Of a DNA stretch of 41,003 bases, positions 28,882 through 37,506 are shown piece after piece (positions within the stretch are counted from its first letter, which is position 1; the number at the start of each line of letters is the position of its first letter). The position numbers were made by a program, and so were the translations under genes. The stretch spans positions 1-41,003 of the forward strand of contig JADGQI010000057.1 in assembly GCA_017881905.1 (NCBI GenBank), written 5' to 3'. Source of the stretch: Chloroflexota bacterium (GTDB lineage Bacteria; Chloroflexota; Limnocylindria; Limnocylindrales; CSP1-4). A model generated the notes under the pieces. The model searched no databases. It was given only the letters and a program-made list of their open reading frames with translations, and was not told where the DNA came from.

Positions 28882-30363
28882 GTGACCAACATCGCCGAGG
28901 CTCCGGCACCGACCAAGATCGTCTTCGGCACCGATGGCTGGCGGGCGAAGGTCGCCGACGAGTACACGTTCGAGAACGTCCGGCGCTGTGCCGACGGGGT
29001 CGCCCGCTACGTCATCGACCGCGGCGAGCAGGCCAAGGGCGTCGTCCTGGCCTACGACCGTCGCTTCGCGAGCGAGCATTTCGCGATAGCGGCGTCCGAG
29101 GTCCTCCTCGCCCACGACATCCCGGTCGCCTACGCCAGCCACGCGGTGCCGACCCAGATGTCGAGCTATGAGGTCGTCGAACGTGGGGCTGCCGCGGGGA
29201 TCGTCATCACGGCCAGCCACAACCCGTGGACCGACAACGGCTTCAAGATCAAGGCGCCGACGGGGTCCGCCGCCGGGCCGGACATCCTGTCGGTGATCGA
29301 GGCGACGATCGCCACGAACGGTGGGACGGCCATCGAGCGTCGCCCGTTCGCCGACGCCGAGGCCGCCGGGCTCGTCGAGCGGTTCGACCCGTTCGAGGGC
29401 TACGAGCGCTACCTTCGCCGGACCGTCGATCTCGACGCGCTCAGGGCGGCCGACGCCTCGGTCCTCGTCGAGCCGATGTGGGGCGCCGGGGCGGGCTGGA
29501 TCTCCAGGCTCCTGTCGGGCGGCAGGATCCGGGTGACCGAGATCCACCAGGAGCGCAACCCGTATTTCGGCGGGGTGAACCCGGAGCCGATCCGGCCGAA
29601 CGTCGATGAGGCGCTCGGGATGCTGTCGCGCGGCGGGTACGACATCGGACTCCTGCTCGACGGCGACGCCGACCGGGCCGGTGCGGCCGACGAGCGGGGT
29701 GACTTCATCCACCAGCTCGAGGTCACCGGGCTGCTGATGTACTACCTCGCCGAATACCGCGGGCTGCGCGATCCGGTCGTCATCAGCGTCAACAACACGT
29801 CGATGGCGGAGCGCCTCGGCAAGCACTACGGCATCCAGATCTACGAGACCTCGGTCGGGTTCAAGTACATCGGCCCGAAGATGATGGAGACGGGCGCGAT
29901 GATGGGCGCCGAGGAGTCGGGCGGGTTCGGGTTCGGGATGCACCTTCCCGAACGCGACGGTGTCTACGCCGACCTGCTGCTGCTCGACCTGTTCCTGCGC
30001 GAGCGGGCCGCCGGACGATGGCCGGTCTCGAAGGCGCTGGCCGCCTTCCACGAGCTGGCCGGGCCGTCGAACTATCGCCGGGTCGACGTCCACATCGAGC
30101 GGGCGGCCTATCCGGCGCTCAAGGATCGGCTCCTCGTCGACCTTCGCGTCCACGCTCCGAGCGAGCTGGCCGGCGAGCCGGTCACGAAGACGGTCGCGCT
30201 CGACACGAACGACGGGTTCAAGTTCTTCGTCTCCGACGGGTCGTGGCTGCTGGTCCGGTTCAGCGGGACCGAGCCGCTGGTCCGGATCTACACCGAGGCG
30301 ACGACGCCGGAGGTTCGCGAGGCGATGATCGATGCCGGGGAGCGGCTCGTACGTGGCGCCTGA
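28882..30363 (+). CDS. Phosphoglucomutase/phosphomannomutase family protein
   Basis: IVFGTDGWRAKVADEYTFENV...GIVITASHNPWTDNGFKIK...LLLDGDADRAGAADERG...VRFSGTEPLVRIYTEA; GTG start after caggagg. Confidence 0.95.
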   Translation: MTNIAEAPAPTKIVFGTDGWRAKVADEYTFENVRRCADGVARYVIDRGEQAKGVVLAYDRRFASEHFAIAASEVLLAHDIPVAYASHAVPTQMSSYEVVERGAAAGIVITASHNPWTDNGFKIKAPTGSAAGPDILSVIEATIATNGGTAIERRPFADAEAAGLVERFDPFEGYERYLRRTVDLDALRAADASVLVEPMWGAGAGWISRLLSGGRIRVTEIHQERNPYFGGVNPEPIRPNVDEALGMLSRGGYDIGLLLDGDADRAGAADERGDFIHQLEVTGLLMYYLAEYRGLRDPVVISVNNTSMAERLGKHYGIQIYETSVGFKYIGPKMMETGAMMGAEESGGFGFGMHLPERDGVYADLLLLDLFLRERAAGRWPVSKALAAFHELAGPSNYRRVDVHIERAAYPALKDRLLVDLRVHAPSELAGEPVTKTVALDTNDGFKFFVSDGSWLLVRFSGTEPLVRIYTEATTPEVREAMIDAGERLVRGA

Positions 30364-30790
30364 GTCCGTCGCGTCGGCGCGCGGCGCGGCGGGTCCGTCG
30401 GCCGCCGGGTCCGCGGCCGCAGTCGAGCCGGCCGCGCGCCGGGTGGACAAGCCGTGGGGCCACGAGCTGATCTGGGCCCACACCGACAAGTACGTCGGGA
30501 AGATCCTGGTGATCGAGACCGGCAAGCGGCTGTCGCTCCAGGTCCACGAGCTGAAGGACGAGTCGATCCTCGTCATCTCGGGGCGGCTGCGGCTCCATCA
30601 CGGCGAGCTCGGCGGGGAGCTCGGCACGACCGAGATGGGGCCCGGCGATCACCGGCGCATCCCCGTCGGGATGGTCCACCGGTTCGAGGCGATCGAGCGC
30701 TGCGAGCTGATCGAGGTGTCGACGCCCGAGCTCGACGACGTCATCCGGATCGAGGACGACTTCGGCCGCGAGGGCACCTCCGCGCCCTGA
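30353..30790 (+). CDS. Cupin protein, mannose-6-phosphate isomerase type II-like
   Basis: DKPWGHELIWAHTDKYVGKILVIETGKRLSLQVHELKDESILVISGRLRL...GDHRRIPVGMVHRFEA. Confidence 0.85.
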   Translation: MAPESVASARGAAGPSAAGSAAAVEPAARRVDKPWGHELIWAHTDKYVGKILVIETGKRLSLQVHELKDESILVISGRLRLHHGELGGELGTTEMGPGDHRRIPVGMVHRFEAIERCELIEVSTPELDDVIRIEDDFGREGTSAP

Positions 30791-30949
30791 CCGGTCGGGG
30801 CGTCCGGACCGAAAGGACCGGTCGGGTACGGGGTTCCGGGCGGGTTCCGTCGGGTGTATGGTTCGGTCAGCGACCGCCCTCACCGGTCGATGGTGCAGGA
30901 CCGGACGGCGGCCTCGTCAGCGCCCTCGGGCGACGGAGGATCCTCGACG

Positions 30950-31225
30950 ATGCACAGCTCCCTCATCGGCAAGGTCGAGAAGGCGAATCGCTACGCTCGC
31001 GAGCTGGATCGGATCACGATCGATCGCCTCAGCCTCACGTTCCGCGGTGACAACGACACCCATCACGTGAGCCTCGACGCCGGTAGCTGGCGCTGCACCT
31101 GCCACTACTTCGACAGCTGGGATTCGTGCGTCCATCTCCTCGCGCTCCAGAAGATCTTCGGCGTGATGCTGCCCGAGGAGGCGCAGGTCTCGATCTTCAG
31201 CGCGCGCGAACCGGTCACCGCCTGA
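30950..31225 (+). CDS. Small stand-alone SWIM zinc-finger protein (91 aa)
   Basis: SLDAGSWRCTCHYFDSWDSCVHLLALQKIFG (CxCx(n)CxH); ATG after ggagga. Confidence 0.8.
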   Translation: MHSSLIGKVEKANRYARELDRITIDRLSLTFRGDNDTHHVSLDAGSWRCTCHYFDSWDSCVHLLALQKIFGVMLPEEAQVSIFSAREPVTA

Positions 31226-31265
31226 CCCTGTCCGTCGCCTGATCCGGGCCGGGCGCGATGTGGCG

Positions 31266-32378
31266 TCACGGCAGCCAGGCGACCACCGCGCGATCCGCAC
31301 CGGCCGCCAGCGGGATGGACCGTCCCTGGCGCCAGCGATCCGCCCGGTCGTGGATGGTCAAGCCGACCGACGCACCGTCGGCGTCCGTCCGGACCATCCC
31401 GACCCGCTCGCCGTCGGGCGCCAGGGCGAGCCAGGCGAACGAGCGTGATCCGTCGAGGCCCGGCTCCAGCCCGACCGGGGCCGGCGTGGCCGACGGCGGG
31501 TCAGTCGCGGCATCCGTCACCCACCGTTGCGTAGGTCCGACGACGACCCGGCCATCCCGCGACCCGACGGCGACGGTCCGTCCATCGGCCGCGATCGACA
31601 GTCCGGCGATGGGCGCAGGAGGGTCGCCGGAGGCCCGCTCTATGCGGGCGACGCGGCCCGGCGCGGCCGGGTCGATGAGGAATGCCTGGACCGCGTCGCC
31701 GGAGGTCCGGGCGAGGACGACGATCCGGCCATCGAGCCATGACGGCGGCGCGCCCTCCGCGCCAAGATCGACCCGGGTCACCAGCGGACGGGCCGTCGAC
31801 GGTGGCACGGGCAGGATGACCACGTCGAACGGACCACCGCTGTCGTAGTCGGCCGCCAGGAACGCCGCCCGGGACCCGTCGGGCGACAGTGTCCCGAACG
31901 TGAGCGGGCCGGCCAGGGTTCGACGGTCCGGTCCGGGAGCCGTCCGTCGCCAGGCAGGGTCCGCGTCGTCGTCGAGCGGTCCGGAGACGTAGGCTCGGCC
32001 GTCCAGGGTCGTCACGAGCGCGCGACCGTCGAGACTCGTCGAGATCCAGGCGACACCGGGCACCGGCGACGGGATCGACCGCCGCTCACCGGCGCCGTCG
32101 ACGACCTCGAGTCGCATCGTCCCGGTCCGGCCCGACAGGAGCAGCAGTCGTCCCGGCTGGTCACCGCCCCCCGGAGAGGGCGCACTCGACGGTTCGCTCG
32201 AGGATGCCTCGGCTCGGGTCTCCGCCGTCGGTGACGGCGCCGACCCCGGCGGTGACCCGACGACCGTCCGACCCGGGACCGGCGGTGCAGGACCGCAGCC
32301 GGTGCCGATCGCCATCGCGATGAGCGTGACGGCGATCGGCCCGAGTCTTCGTCCCTGGGAGCGCCACGACGACCTCAT
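31266..32378 (-). CDS. Lipoprotein with TolB/WD40-like beta-propeller repeats
   Basis: MRSSWRSQGRRLGPIAVTLIAMAIGTGCGP lipobox; repeated LSPDGSRAAFLA, SIAADGRTVAVGS, LAPDGERVGMVR motifs. Confidence 0.75.
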   Translation of the reverse strand: MRSSWRSQGRRLGPIAVTLIAMAIGTGCGPAPPVPGRTVVGSPPGSAPSPTAETRAEASSSEPSSAPSPGGGDQPGRLLLLSGRTGTMRLEVVDGAGERRSIPSPVPGVAWISTSLDGRALVTTLDGRAYVSGPLDDDADPAWRRTAPGPDRRTLAGPLTFGTLSPDGSRAAFLAADYDSGGPFDVVILPVPPSTARPLVTRVDLGAEGAPPSWLDGRIVVLARTSGDAVQAFLIDPAAPGRVARIERASGDPPAPIAGLSIAADGRTVAVGSRDGRVVVGPTQRWVTDAATDPPSATPAPVGLEPGLDGSRSFAWLALAPDGERVGMVRTDADGASVGLTIHDRADRWRQGRSIPLAAGADRAVVAWLP

Positions 32379-33304
32379 CGCAGGACGTCACCGCCGAGCA
32401 GCGAACCGTCGCCGGCGTCGATCCAGATCTCGAGGCCGCGAAGGGAGGCGGCCAACGTCCCGGTCGACCGGACGGTCACGACCCAGGCGAGGCGGCGGAT
32501 CTCCGCGGGTGCATCGGGCCGCGCCGGCTCGAAGGTGTCGTTCGGGGCGACCCAGGCGAGGGACGACGACGAGATCCGGGCTTCGGACCGGTGCTTCGCC
32601 GGGATCCACCGGTCGAGGAGGGTCGTGGCGGCCGCTTCCGCCCGCCCACTCGCGAGCGTCGCGCCCGGTGCCGCCGCGAGGCCGTGCTCCGAGACCGCCA
32701 GCCCGTGGAACGTGCCATCGGCCCAGAGCTGGACCCGAACGCCGTCGCCCGGGACGGGGATTCCGGCGACGACCCGATCCCAGCGGACGTTCCAGCCGTT
32801 CACGCCGCGGCCCTCGGCGACGGGTCGGCCATGGGGCACGATCCCGACCGATCGGGCCAGGTGGTCGGCGGCCCGGATCGCGTTCGCCGACCCATCGAGC
32901 GGCCGACCCACGGCGCCCGGCCAGCCCAGGCGACTGGCGGCGATCAATCGCCCGCCGACGTCGTAGCGCAGGACCTCGACGGGTCGCCCGCGCGGATCGA
33001 GGCCGGTCACCTCGTCGAAGGTCCGATGGACGCGTCGATCGACGATCCGGTCGACCGTCCGTCGTGCCACCGCGACCGATCCGAGGACATGCTCGTCGGC
33101 GGCCGCCCGATCAGCGATCGAGGCCGCCCGCGCGTCCGTCAGCCGGCTGACCCTCGTCGCGTCACCACCGGCGACGTAGGGGTCGCTCGCGTCGGCCGGG
33201 CGGGCCAGTCCGGTCACGAGTAGGCCGATCGCGGCGAAAAGAAGGAGGATCGCCGCCGACCGGCGTCCGAGGCGCAGGAACGAGGGGTGGAGGAGCTGAG
33301 GCAT
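32375..33304 (-). CDS. Exported protein with PepSY/FTP (YcdB-like) type domains
   Basis: TM/signal RRSAAILLLFAAIGLLVTGLARPADA; GWNVRWDRVVAGIPVPGDGVRVQLWADGTFHGLAVSEHG and LEIWIDAGDGSLLGGDVLR. Overlaps the downstream gene by 4 nt. Confidence 0.65.
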   Translation of the reverse strand: MPQLLHPSFLRLGRRSAAILLLFAAIGLLVTGLARPADASDPYVAGGDATRVSRLTDARAASIADRAAADEHVLGSVAVARRTVDRIVDRRVHRTFDEVTGLDPRGRPVEVLRYDVGGRLIAASRLGWPGAVGRPLDGSANAIRAADHLARSVGIVPHGRPVAEGRGVNGWNVRWDRVVAGIPVPGDGVRVQLWADGTFHGLAVSEHGLAAAPGATLASGRAEAAATTLLDRWIPAKHRSEARISSSSLAWVAPNDTFEPARPDAPAEIRRLAWVVTVRSTGTLAASLRGLEIWIDAGDGSLLGGDVLR

Positions 33305-33314
33305 GTCGACACTC

Positions 33315-34094
33315 CTAGACGCACGACGGGCAGGTGCCGACCGGGCCAGCCCGGCCGGACCAGATGTAGCTGCCCCACCAGTCCGCGTCGAACGAGCTGT
33401 GGGTGAAGTCCTCGAGCATCGCCAGCTCGAACGCCGGTCCGACCCCCTTGCCCCGCTTGAGGGCGTCCCAGAACGTGACCTCGAACGTCTCCTCGTCGTT
33501 GTCGTACGTCTCGCCGACGTAGCCGAGGAAGAACTTCGGTCCGTTCCAATCGAGCTCGCCCGCCTTGGACTTCGCGATCCCGAACGCGCCGGGCATCGTC
33601 GTGTTGGGGTCGCCGTTGCTGCAGGTCGAGATGACGACGAGGTTCGTCTGCCGGCCGTTGCGCTTGTCCTTGATGTCCTTCGAGTACACGATCGACTGGT
33701 CGCAGTCCCCGGAGTCCTCGCGGAAGCCGGAGTAGCGGCGCTGGTCGCCCGCATGCCAGTAGTAGTCGCCGTGGGAGTGGACGTAGTAGGCCCAGTCGCC
33801 GATCGTCCGGCTCAGGACATGAGCGCGGGTGAACGCCGCACCCTTGTATGCCTTGACGTCGTAGCCGAGTGCCTTCATCCCCGCCGTGGCCAGGGTCAGC
33901 ATCCGCTCGGGATGCGGGTCGTCCCAGCCGATGCACGGCGGCTCGAAGGCGGATTCGTTCGAATCCGCCGTTCCCTGGTAGGCGGCCGCGACCGGATGCG
34001 GACCGGCCGCCGCGACGGTCACGAGCACGGTGGCGATGCCGAGGAGCGGCGGGACCCATGACCTCCACCGTCTTCGCCTGGTTCGTCCGTCCAC
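33315..34094 (-). CDS. Exported caspase/gingipain-like (clan CD) putative cysteine protease
   Basis: GTG at 34094 after GGAGGAGG; signal peptide RRRRWRSWVPPLLGIATVLVTVAAAGPHPVAA; DWAYYVHSHGDYYWHAG (His) and QTNLVVISTCSNGDP (Cys), then KFFLGYVGET...FWDALKRGKGVGPAFELAM. Confidence 0.6.
   Translation of the reverse strand: MDGRTRRRRWRSWVPPLLGIATVLVTVAAAGPHPVAAAYQGTADSNESAFEPPCIGWDDPHPERMLTLATAGMKALGYDVKAYKGAAFTRAHVLSRTIGDWAYYVHSHGDYYWHAGDQRRYSGFREDSGDCDQSIVYSKDIKDKRNGRQTNLVVISTCSNGDPNTTMPGAFGIAKSKAGELDWNGPKFFLGYVGETYDNDEETFEVTFWDALKRGKGVGPAFELAMLEDFTHSSFDADWWGSYIWSGRAGPVGTCPSCV
33948..33969. repeat. Perfect 10-bp inverted repeat with 2-nt centre inside the clan-CD protease gene
   Basis: GGCGGATTCG-TT-CGAATCCGCC read directly. 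Confidence 0.9.
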
Positions 34095-34168
34095 GATCTG
34101 GACCTCCTCCGGCGGGGTGGGGCTGGTGGCGGGAGGAGGGCGAGGGAGGGAGTCTCGCAGCGGGCGCT

Positions 34169-34198
34169 CACCAGCGACGTATCGCGTGATCACCAGCG
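34169..34198. repeat. Pair of 9-bp direct repeats TCACCAGCG spaced 21 bp in a divergent intergenic region
   Basis: TCACCAGCG at 34169-34177 and 34190-34198. Confidence 0.85.
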
Positions 34199-34282
34199 GC
34201 TTGCCCAGGAGTCACCGCGGACCGCCGTGGCGCTTCCGGGGGCGCCTCGCCGCAGGGCGGAGGGGTGTCGCGTGGTACAGTC

Positions 34283-34440
34283 GGCGGGTCAACCGCATAC
34301 GCCAGACCGCTGGGTCGCGAAGCCGGTGAGATCCCGGCACAGTCCCGCTACGGTGGTCGCGGCGTCTCGGGCATCCGTGCCCGGGCCGACCGCGCGAGTC
34401 CGGTCGCCGGCCCAGGGGTCCATGCTCCACCTTCGAGAGA
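34283..34440 (+). promoter_or_regulatory. Cobalamin riboswitch
   Basis: gcgaagccggtgagatcccggcacagtcccgctacggt matches the B12-box/core; followed by gcgcgagtccgg and a btuFCD operon. Boundaries approximate. Confidence 0.9.
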
Positions 34441-34455
34441 AAGGGTAGGCATCCC

Positions 34456-35583
34456 GTGACCCCGACCTCCACCCCTCGACCGCCCGGCGAGGGGTTTGGT
34501 ATGCCCGGCGCAGCCCGGACGAACCGGCGCATCGCGACCGTCCTGTTCGGCGCGGCGTTCCTGCTGAGCGCCTGTACCGGCGGCTCGTCCGCGACCCCCG
34601 TCTCGATCCCGCCCGATGCGACTGCGTCGGCGATCCCGCCCGCGGCCGGCACGCCGAAGCCGGCCACGCCCAGCCAGACACCGGTCGCCGCGGCGACCTT
34701 CCCGTTGACCCTGACCGACGACGAGGGCACCGCCGTCGTCCTCAAGGCAGCCCCCCAGAAGATCGTCTCGCTCACGCCGGCGACGACCGAGATCCTGTAC
34801 GCGATCGGCGCCGGCGACCGGACCGTCGGCAAGGTCGAGGACTTCACCCCCTACCCGCCCGAGGCCGACAAGCTGCCGATCGTGGCGAAGTTCGGGTCGG
34901 TCGACGTCGAGCAGATCGTCAGTCTTGGCGCCGACCTGGTCATCGCCGGAGGCAACGGCTTCAACCCGCCCGAGGCGATCACCCAGCTGCGCACGGCGGG
35001 CATCCCCGTCGTCGTCACCTACGCCACCGACGTCGAGGGCGTGCTCAAGGACATCGAGCTGGTCGGCGATGCGGTCGGCGAGGGACCCGCGGCGCGCGAT
35101 CTCACCGCGTCGATGCAGGCCGGCCTCGACCGGGTCGCCGCCGCGACGAAGGGCCTGCCGGCGCCGAAGACGTTCTATGAGCTTGATGCGACCAAGGAGA
35201 TCTATGGCCCCGCCAAGGACTCGTTCATCGCCCAGATGATCGGCCTCGCCGGGGGGACCCCGATCACGACCGAAGACCCGGCCGTCTTCGCGATCCCGCT
35301 CGAGAAGCTCGTGGCGGCGGATCCGGAGATCATCGTCCTCGGCGACGCCGTGGGTGGGACGACCCCCGCCATCGTCGCCGGGCGGGCGGGCTGGGACACG
35401 ATGACGGCGGTGAAGGACGGCGCGATCCGCCCGGCCGACGACACCGTCATCAGTCGCCCGGGCCCGCGACTGGTCCAGGGCCTCCAAGCGCTGGCGGTCG
35501 CCATCCACCCCGAGCTCGCCGCCATGTTCCCCCAGCCGACCCCGACGGCGTCGCCGGCCGCCTCCGGCTCGGCGGCGCCCTGA
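34456..35583 (+). CDS. btuF: Cobalamin ABC transporter substrate-binding lipoprotein (BtuF-like)
   Basis: Lipobox LLSACTGG; KIVSLTPATTEILYAIGAGDRTVG...LGADLVIAGG; downstream of B12 riboswitch. Alternative ATG at 34501. Confidence 0.88.
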   Translation: MTPTSTPRPPGEGFGMPGAARTNRRIATVLFGAAFLLSACTGGSSATPVSIPPDATASAIPPAAGTPKPATPSQTPVAAATFPLTLTDDEGTAVVLKAAPQKIVSLTPATTEILYAIGAGDRTVGKVEDFTPYPPEADKLPIVAKFGSVDVEQIVSLGADLVIAGGNGFNPPEAITQLRTAGIPVVVTYATDVEGVLKDIELVGDAVGEGPAARDLTASMQAGLDRVAAATKGLPAPKTFYELDATKEIYGPAKDSFIAQMIGLAGGTPITTEDPAVFAIPLEKLVAADPEIIVLGDAVGGTTPAIVAGRAGWDTMTAVKDGAIRPADDTVISRPGPRLVQGLQALAVAIHPELAAMFPQPTPTASPAASGSAAP

Positions 35584-35588
35584 CCGCG

Positions 35589-36671
35589 GTGGCGACCCGG
35601 ACGGAGGTCCTCGGCGCACCACTGGCCCGGACGGGCCCGCTCGAGCGCGTCCGCTCGCGCCCGGCGATCCTCCTGGGCGGGAGCGTCGTCGCGCTGTTCG
35701 TCGTACTCATCCTCGGGGTGGCGCTGGGGAGTGTGGCCGTCGCCCCGGCGGACACCGTCGCGATCCTCGCCCACCGCCTGCTCGGGCTCGACCTCGGCGC
35801 GACGTGGACGCCCGCCGCCGAGACGATCGTGATGGATCTGCGACTCCCTCGGGTGCTCGCGGCGATGGTCGTCGGGCTCGGCCTGGCCGTCGCCGGCGTG
35901 ACGTTCCAGGGGATCCTGCGCAACCCGCTGGCGGACCCGTACGTGCTCGGGACCGCGTCGGGTGCGGCGCTCGGTGCCGCGATCGCTGTGCTCATCCCGA
36001 TCCGGATCGCGCTGCTCGGGTTCGGGCTGGTCCAGGTCCTGGCGTTCGTCGGGGCGTTGCTGGCGGTGACGGTCGTCTACCGCTTCAGCCGGACCGGGAC
36101 GCTGGCTCCGCTCACCAGCCTGCTGCTGACCGGCTACGCGGTCGGGTCGCTCCTGGCGGCCGGCCTGGCGATGACGATGTACCTGTCGGGCACGAACCTG
36201 CGCCAGATCTTCTACTACCTGCTCGGTGGGTTCGAGGGAACGTCGTGGTCGCAGGTCCTGCTCACTGCGCCGATCATCCTCCTCGCCACGATCGCGATCC
36301 TGGCTCGGGCCCGGTCGCTCAACGGGTTCCTCCTCGGCGAGGAGACCGCCGCCCATCTTGGCGTCGACGTCCGTCGTGAGCGGGCGATCCTGCTCGGCCT
36401 GGCCAGCTTGATCACCGCGGCGGCGGTCTCGATCAGCGGGCTGATCGGCTTCGTCGGACTGGTCGTGCCGCACGTCGTCCGGCTCGTGGTCGGGCCGAAC
36501 GCGCGCTGGGTCCTGCCGCTGTCGGCGATCATCGGGGCGAGCCTGCTGGCCGCCGCCGACCTCGTCGCGCGACTCGCCGGCGGGATCCCGGTCGGCGTCG
36601 TCACCGCGATCATCGGGGCGCCGTTCTTCCTCGTCCTTCTCCGTCGGGCGCGGACCGGGTACGAGCTGTGA
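35589..36671 (+). CDS. btuC: FecCD-family ABC permease (BtuC-like)
   Basis: RLPRVLAAMVVGLGLAVAGVTFQGILRNPLADPYVLGTASGAALGA...GLIGFVGLVVPHVVRLVVGP. Confidence 0.93.
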   Translation: MATRTEVLGAPLARTGPLERVRSRPAILLGGSVVALFVVLILGVALGSVAVAPADTVAILAHRLLGLDLGATWTPAAETIVMDLRLPRVLAAMVVGLGLAVAGVTFQGILRNPLADPYVLGTASGAALGAAIAVLIPIRIALLGFGLVQVLAFVGALLAVTVVYRFSRTGTLAPLTSLLLTGYAVGSLLAAGLAMTMYLSGTNLRQIFYYLLGGFEGTSWSQVLLTAPIILLATIAILARARSLNGFLLGEETAAHLGVDVRRERAILLGLASLITAAAVSISGLIGFVGLVVPHVVRLVVGPNARWVLPLSAIIGASLLAAADLVARLAGGIPVGVVTAIIGAPFFLVLLRRARTGYEL

Positions 36672-37474
36672 GCGCCGTCGACACACCGGTGGTCGAGCTC
36701 GTCGGAGTCGACGCCGCTTATCGCGAGCGGGTCGTCCTGAGCGGGATCGACCTGTCGATCGCGCCCGGCGAGCGAGTCGCGATCGTCGGGCCGAACGGAG
36801 CCGGCAAGTCGAGCCTGCTGCGGGTGGTCACCGGGACGCTCCGGCCCAGCGCGGGACGGGTGACCCTCGACGGCGATCCCGTCGAGCGGCTCGACCGGAT
36901 GGCGATCGCCCGGCGGCTGGCCGTCGTCCCGCAGGCGGGGGCGCTGCCGTTCGCCGCCCGGGTCGAGGAGGTCGTCGGGCTCGGTCGTCTCGCTCACGAG
37001 GATCCGTTCCGTGGTCACCGGCCGGCAGACCGGGCAGCGATCGCAGCCGCGATCGAGCGCGTCGGCGTCGGCGGGTTGCTCGGCCGCGATGCGCGCGAGC
37101 TCTCCCTCGGCGAGCGTCAGCTGGTGCTCCTGGCGATGGCGGTCGCCCAGGCGGCTCCCGTCCTCGTCCTCGACGAGCCGACCGTCCACCTCGACCTCCG
37201 CCACCAGGTCGAGACGATGGACCTGCTGGTGGACCTGAACCGGCGCGACGGTACGACGATCGTGGCCGTCCTCCACGACCTCGGCCTGGCGGCGCATTTC
37301 TTCCCGCGTCTCGTCCTCATGGCGCACGGGCGGATCGTCGCCGACGGCGCCCCGGACAACGTCCTGGTCGACGACCGGATCCGCGAGGTGTTCGGCGTCG
37401 ATCCAGCCTTCGTCCGGCGGTCGGGCGGCCAGACGGGCGTCTCCGCGATCGACGGGGTGCCCGCGTCGCGTTGA
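36668..37474 (+). CDS. btuD: ABC transporter ATP-binding protein (BtuD-like)
   Basis: GPNGAGKSSLLRVVTG, ELSLGERQLVLLAMAVAQ, LVLDEPTVHLDLRHQ; overlaps the permease stop. Confidence 0.93.
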   Translation: MSAVDTPVVELVGVDAAYRERVVLSGIDLSIAPGERVAIVGPNGAGKSSLLRVVTGTLRPSAGRVTLDGDPVERLDRMAIARRLAVVPQAGALPFAARVEEVVGLGRLAHEDPFRGHRPADRAAIAAAIERVGVGGLLGRDARELSLGERQLVLLAMAVAQAAPVLVLDEPTVHLDLRHQVETMDLLVDLNRRDGTTIVAVLHDLGLAAHFFPRLVLMAHGRIVADGAPDNVLVDDRIREVFGVDPAFVRRSGGQTGVSAIDGVPASR

Positions 37475-37500
37475 CCACCTGCTGCGGGACGGGCTAGGCT
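37471..37500 (+). promoter_or_regulatory. Predicted promoter TTGACC-N18-TAGGCT for the 37507 lipoprotein gene
   Basis: Sigma70-like boxes; expected +1 coincides with the GTG start at 37507. Confidence 0.6.
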
Positions 37501-37506
37501 GCGGCG

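Noticed and set aside
30791-30850. Repeated ccggtcgggg/ggaccg segments as terminator or regulatory hairpin
   Set aside because: Mostly imperfect direct repeats in GC-rich sequence; no convincing stem with U-tract.
33305-33754. N-terminal extension of the PepSY-like ORF
   Set aside because: Arg/Thr/Ser-rich shadow of the upstream protease gene; ATG at 33304 gives a proper signal sequence.
35202-36686. 494-aa minus-strand ORF opposite btuF/btuC
   Set aside because: Antisense shadow of a well-supported riboswitch-controlled transporter operon.
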